Below, in pieces: positions 62,398-64,000 of a DNA stretch of 64,000 nt. Positions within the stretch are counted from its first letter, which is position 1, and each line of letters opens with the position of its first letter. The notes under the pieces were generated by a model. It did not search any database, was not told where the DNA came from, and was given only the letters and a program-made list of their open reading frames with translations. This DNA is from CAZOBJ01 sp964577825 (GTDB lineage Bacteria > Planctomycetota > SZUA-567 > JAFGNG01), in the NCBI GenBank assembly GCA_964577825.1, contig CAZOBJ010000001.1, forward strand, positions 11,877-75,876. Direction: 5' to 3'. The translations under genes and the position numbers were made by a program.

Positions 62398-62427
62398 CGT
62401 TGCCGTATCAGACAGGAGAAAGGGAAC

Positions 62428-62755
62428 ATGTGCCCTCGCCCCAAGCCGTCAAACCGCCCCCTCGCAACTTTCAACTGCCGTCAACTGGAGTTCAACTCCG
62501 CCTTCTGTGCGCAGGCCGGGTTTGAGGAACGGTGTGTGGAGTACGCCACGCCGTCCCTGGGTGAGACCAGCCCGGGACGGAGACATCGTCGTGGTTGAGA
62601 CATGGGACGGGCGGATCCTGACCAAGCGGTTCTACCGGCGGGGGGGCAACGTCACACTGACGTCCGTCAACCCCGTGGATCGCCAGGAGCCGATCCACCT
62701 CAAGTCGAAGCAGGTCAAGGAAGTTCGCGTCGTGGTGGGAGCGCTCTTCGAGTAG
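62428..62755 (+). pseudogene. Frameshifted S24 (LexA/repressor C-terminal)-like gene
   Basis: The ATG at 62428 has a promoter and a strong ribosome site, but its frame ends at a TGA near 62598. In another frame from about 62565 the sequence reads VRPARDGDIVVVE, ILTKRFYRRGG, LTSVNP and VKEVRVVVGALFE. This is the C-terminal half of an S24 peptidase fold with the catalytic lysine in TKR. The serine-containing GDSM element is not found. A frame change around 62565-62580 would join the two parts. It may be a decayed phage-type or SOS-type repressor; the 5' part is repeat-like. Confidence 0.55.
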
Positions 62756-62786
62756 AGAAACGTCGCTCTAACTGGAGGGAAGGGCT

Positions 62787-63587
62787 ATGCTAGGCCGATG
62801 GGCATGCGTATGTATGATGGTCGTGGTCTTCGGTTCCGTCGCTGCAAAGCGTGTGCGGAGTGCTGAGGAAGGGACGGCGTCCGTGGAGGAGCTGAAAGCG
62901 CAAGTCGCGCAACTTGAGGCACGGGTCGCCGAACTGGAGACTGCGGTGGCAAAGGCCGAGGAGGAGGCCAAGGAGGTTCGTAAGCGCAACGGGGGGTTGC
63001 TCCTGGAAGTCCGGCGCCTCGGAAGGCTTTGTCGAGAAGCAGGCGTACAGACCGAGGAGAAGAAGCAACCGGCGCCCAGACCTCCAGCCCAAGAGGACTC
63101 TACCTCGCCAGACAAATCGCCATGGGATGGCTTCCGGGGCCTGAAATGGGGACAGCAGCTCGACCAATGCAAGGGCATGGGCCTGTGGCTGTCCGACAAG
63201 GATAGCCCACTATTGTCCAAGAGCGATAGCAGACTATACCATCGCGGGGAGCAGATGTCCATTGGCAATGCCAAACTCACCAGGGTGCTATATGGTTTCT
63301 ATAGGGGTAAGTTCTATAGGTACGTGGTGATCACTAGTGGCTACAGCAATTTCACTGCCCTGAAGTTGGCGGTCGAAGCGCGCTATGGCCGCGGCAAGCA
63401 GGAGAATGAGACCATCGATGAGTGGCGCTGGACCGGCAATACCAGCAGCGGCCAGATGATCGTCATGACGCTGGAATACAACGAGTTCGACGAAGAAGCT
63501 CTCTGGTATGCGTTACATGTGCCGACCCTCCAACAGGAACGGCGTGACGAAGAGGAAGCAGCCAAGGAAGCTGGTGAAGATTTCTGA
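62787..63587 (+). CDS. Exported coiled-coil protein with conserved C-terminal domain
   Basis: A 266-residue protein with a short signal peptide (MMVVVFGSVAA), a coiled coil at about residues 30-85 (heptads such as VAQLEARVAELE), a Pro-rich linker and a C-terminal domain beginning GFRGLKWG near residue 112. The FRGLKWG start, followed by a YGFYRGKFYRYVV strand and an EARYGRGKQ segment, resembles a domain found in many exported proteins of unknown function. A GGAGGGAAGG site precedes the ATG. Codon use is less GC-rich than in the rest of the window. Confidence 0.7.
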   Translation: MLGRWACVCMMVVVFGSVAAKRVRSAEEGTASVEELKAQVAQLEARVAELETAVAKAEEEAKEVRKRNGGLLLEVRRLGRLCREAGVQTEEKKQPAPRPPAQEDSTSPDKSPWDGFRGLKWGQQLDQCKGMGLWLSDKDSPLLSKSDSRLYHRGEQMSIGNAKLTRVLYGFYRGKFYRYVVITSGYSNFTALKLAVEARYGRGKQENETIDEWRWTGNTSSGQMIVMTLEYNEFDEEALWYALHVPTLQQERRDEEEAAKEAGEDF

Positions 63588-63633
63588 CCAGTAGTGACCA
63601 AGTGCGAGGGGGCATGGACGGAGTGCTCAATGA

Positions 63634-63747
63634 ATGGGAAAAGCGAGACTGAGACCGGCGCCCCTTATCCTGACGGCCGTGACCATCACGCTCGCAGCCG
63701 GCATCGCTATGGCTCTTCAGAGCGTTGGTGGAGGCCGGAACGCATGA
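63634..63747 (+). CDS. Tiny single-span membrane protein
   Basis: A 37-residue frame: a basic N-terminus (MGKARLRPAP) and one hydrophobic helix (LILTAVTITLAAGIAMAL). Its TGA overlaps the ATG of the next frame (ATGA), which favours a real coupled gene. The shape also fits a leader or signal anchor. No family recognised. Confidence 0.4.
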   Translation: MGKARLRPAPLILTAVTITLAAGIAMALQSVGGGRNA

Positions 63748-63981
63748 CAGGCGATACCAGCCCGGCAGTAGGGGAGGGCGCCCCCGTCCGGGAGCCTCCT
63801 CCAAGCGCGCGATACATGGACGGCTTCGTCGCCGGCACGCGGGCGGCCTTCAAGGAAGCCTGGCTCAACGGTTGCCAGGAAGGCTTCCGCCGCGGCCCGC
63901 AAGCCTGGCTACCAGGCCGGCTTTCTGGACGGCGCGGGAGAAACCGCTGCTTTTGCCGATCGACGTCCAGCTGGAGGGTGA
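63744..63981 (+). pseudogene. Small Gly-repeat protein with an apparent one-base frameshift
   Basis: From the ATG at 63744 the frame reads a Pro-rich lead and then YMDGFVAGTRAAFKEAW and GCQEGFRRG. The regular G-F/x-x-G pattern stops there, but continues at once in the +1 frame as KPGYQAGFLDGAGETAAF and ends at TGA 63979-63981. Skipping one C in the CCC run at 63896-63898 joins them into about 78 residues. It may be a true mutation or an assembly error. The uncorrected frame runs to 63992. Confidence 0.45.
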
Positions 63982-63984
63982 CCC

Positions 63985-64000
63985 GTGGCTGATACAGACG
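63985..64000 (+). CDS. Possible start of a further gene (cut by window end)
   Basis: A GTG at 63985 lies eight bases after GGAGGG and four bases after the repaired stop of the preceding gene. Only five codons remain, so the product is unknown. Confidence 0.25.

Overview
This is a GC-rich, densely coded bacterial window, almost certainly chromosomal. It fits best with Planctomycetota or a close PVC relative. The clues are a Kdo transferase (Gram-negative outer membrane), a Hanks-type serine/threonine kinase with a C-terminal membrane anchor, many lipoproteins, a sulfatase remnant, GH42 and GH130 carbohydrate enzymes, a uroporphyrinogen-decarboxylase-like protein and a CehA/McbA metallohydrolase. 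No rRNA, tRNA, CRISPR array or intact transposase was recognised. The phylum is an inference from gene content.

Layout. 0-5 kb: radical SAM enzyme, orphan CooC-like ATPase, ClC-CBS chloride transporter and an exported DUF192 protein, all on +. 4.9-6.9 kb: GH42 beta-galactosidase on -, divergent from a + operon of a tandem NDK-like protein, an MBL hydrolase, purH and a glycosyltransferase (7-12 kb). 12-14 kb: EF-P and DUF2851 on -. 14-17 kb: CapA on + and an ion permease on -. 17.2-26.5 kb: a long + run of housekeeping genes: pheA, tpiA, secG, yicC, gmk, rpoZ, coaC, dut, aconitase, icd and a TIM-barrel protein. 26.5-29.7 kb: a zinc-less MDR dehydrogenase divergent from a fumarase beta subunit and endonuclease III, then a secreted coiled-coil protein. 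30-34.4 kb on -: waaA, pilT, a lipoprotein, nnrE and a nucleoside deoxyribosyltransferase. 34.7-36.2 kb: protein kinase. 36.4-43.6 kb on -: a seven-gene run including an M14 carboxypeptidase, two membrane proteins, rpiB, a nucleoside hydrolase and CehA/McbA.

43.7-45.6 kb is a decaying segment. A methyltransferase gene is split by a small inverted-repeat element, next to a sulfatase that has lost its catalytic half. 45.6-53.7 kb: DUF401 permease, a Cys/Met PLP enzyme, an NHLRC2-like thioredoxin and a translationally coupled GH130/aldo-keto reductase/UroD-like operon. 53.8-56.2 kb: an operon of three lipoproteins (two LPP20-like paralogues and one CsgG-like). 56.4-61.6 kb: sugar-acid catabolism (sugar isomerase, dgoD, eda, kdgK and a second enolase-superfamily dehydratase) with a 33-codon relic of a short-chain dehydrogenase. 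61.6-62.4 kb is a non-coding, repeat-rich patch. The window ends with a frameshifted S24-like gene, a secreted coiled-coil protein and very small genes.

The genes support central carbon and nucleotide metabolism, cell-envelope functions and plant- or algal-polysaccharide-derived sugar use. The main oddities are missing key residues (PurH catalytic His, CooC signature Lys, PheA ESRP Arg), unpaired partner genes (CooC without CODH, fumarase beta without alpha, CoaC without CoaB) and four damaged genes whose original form can be partly read. Promoters matching a sigma70-like TTGNNN-N16/18-TANNNT pattern sit before most transcription units, so start sites could often be chosen with confidence.
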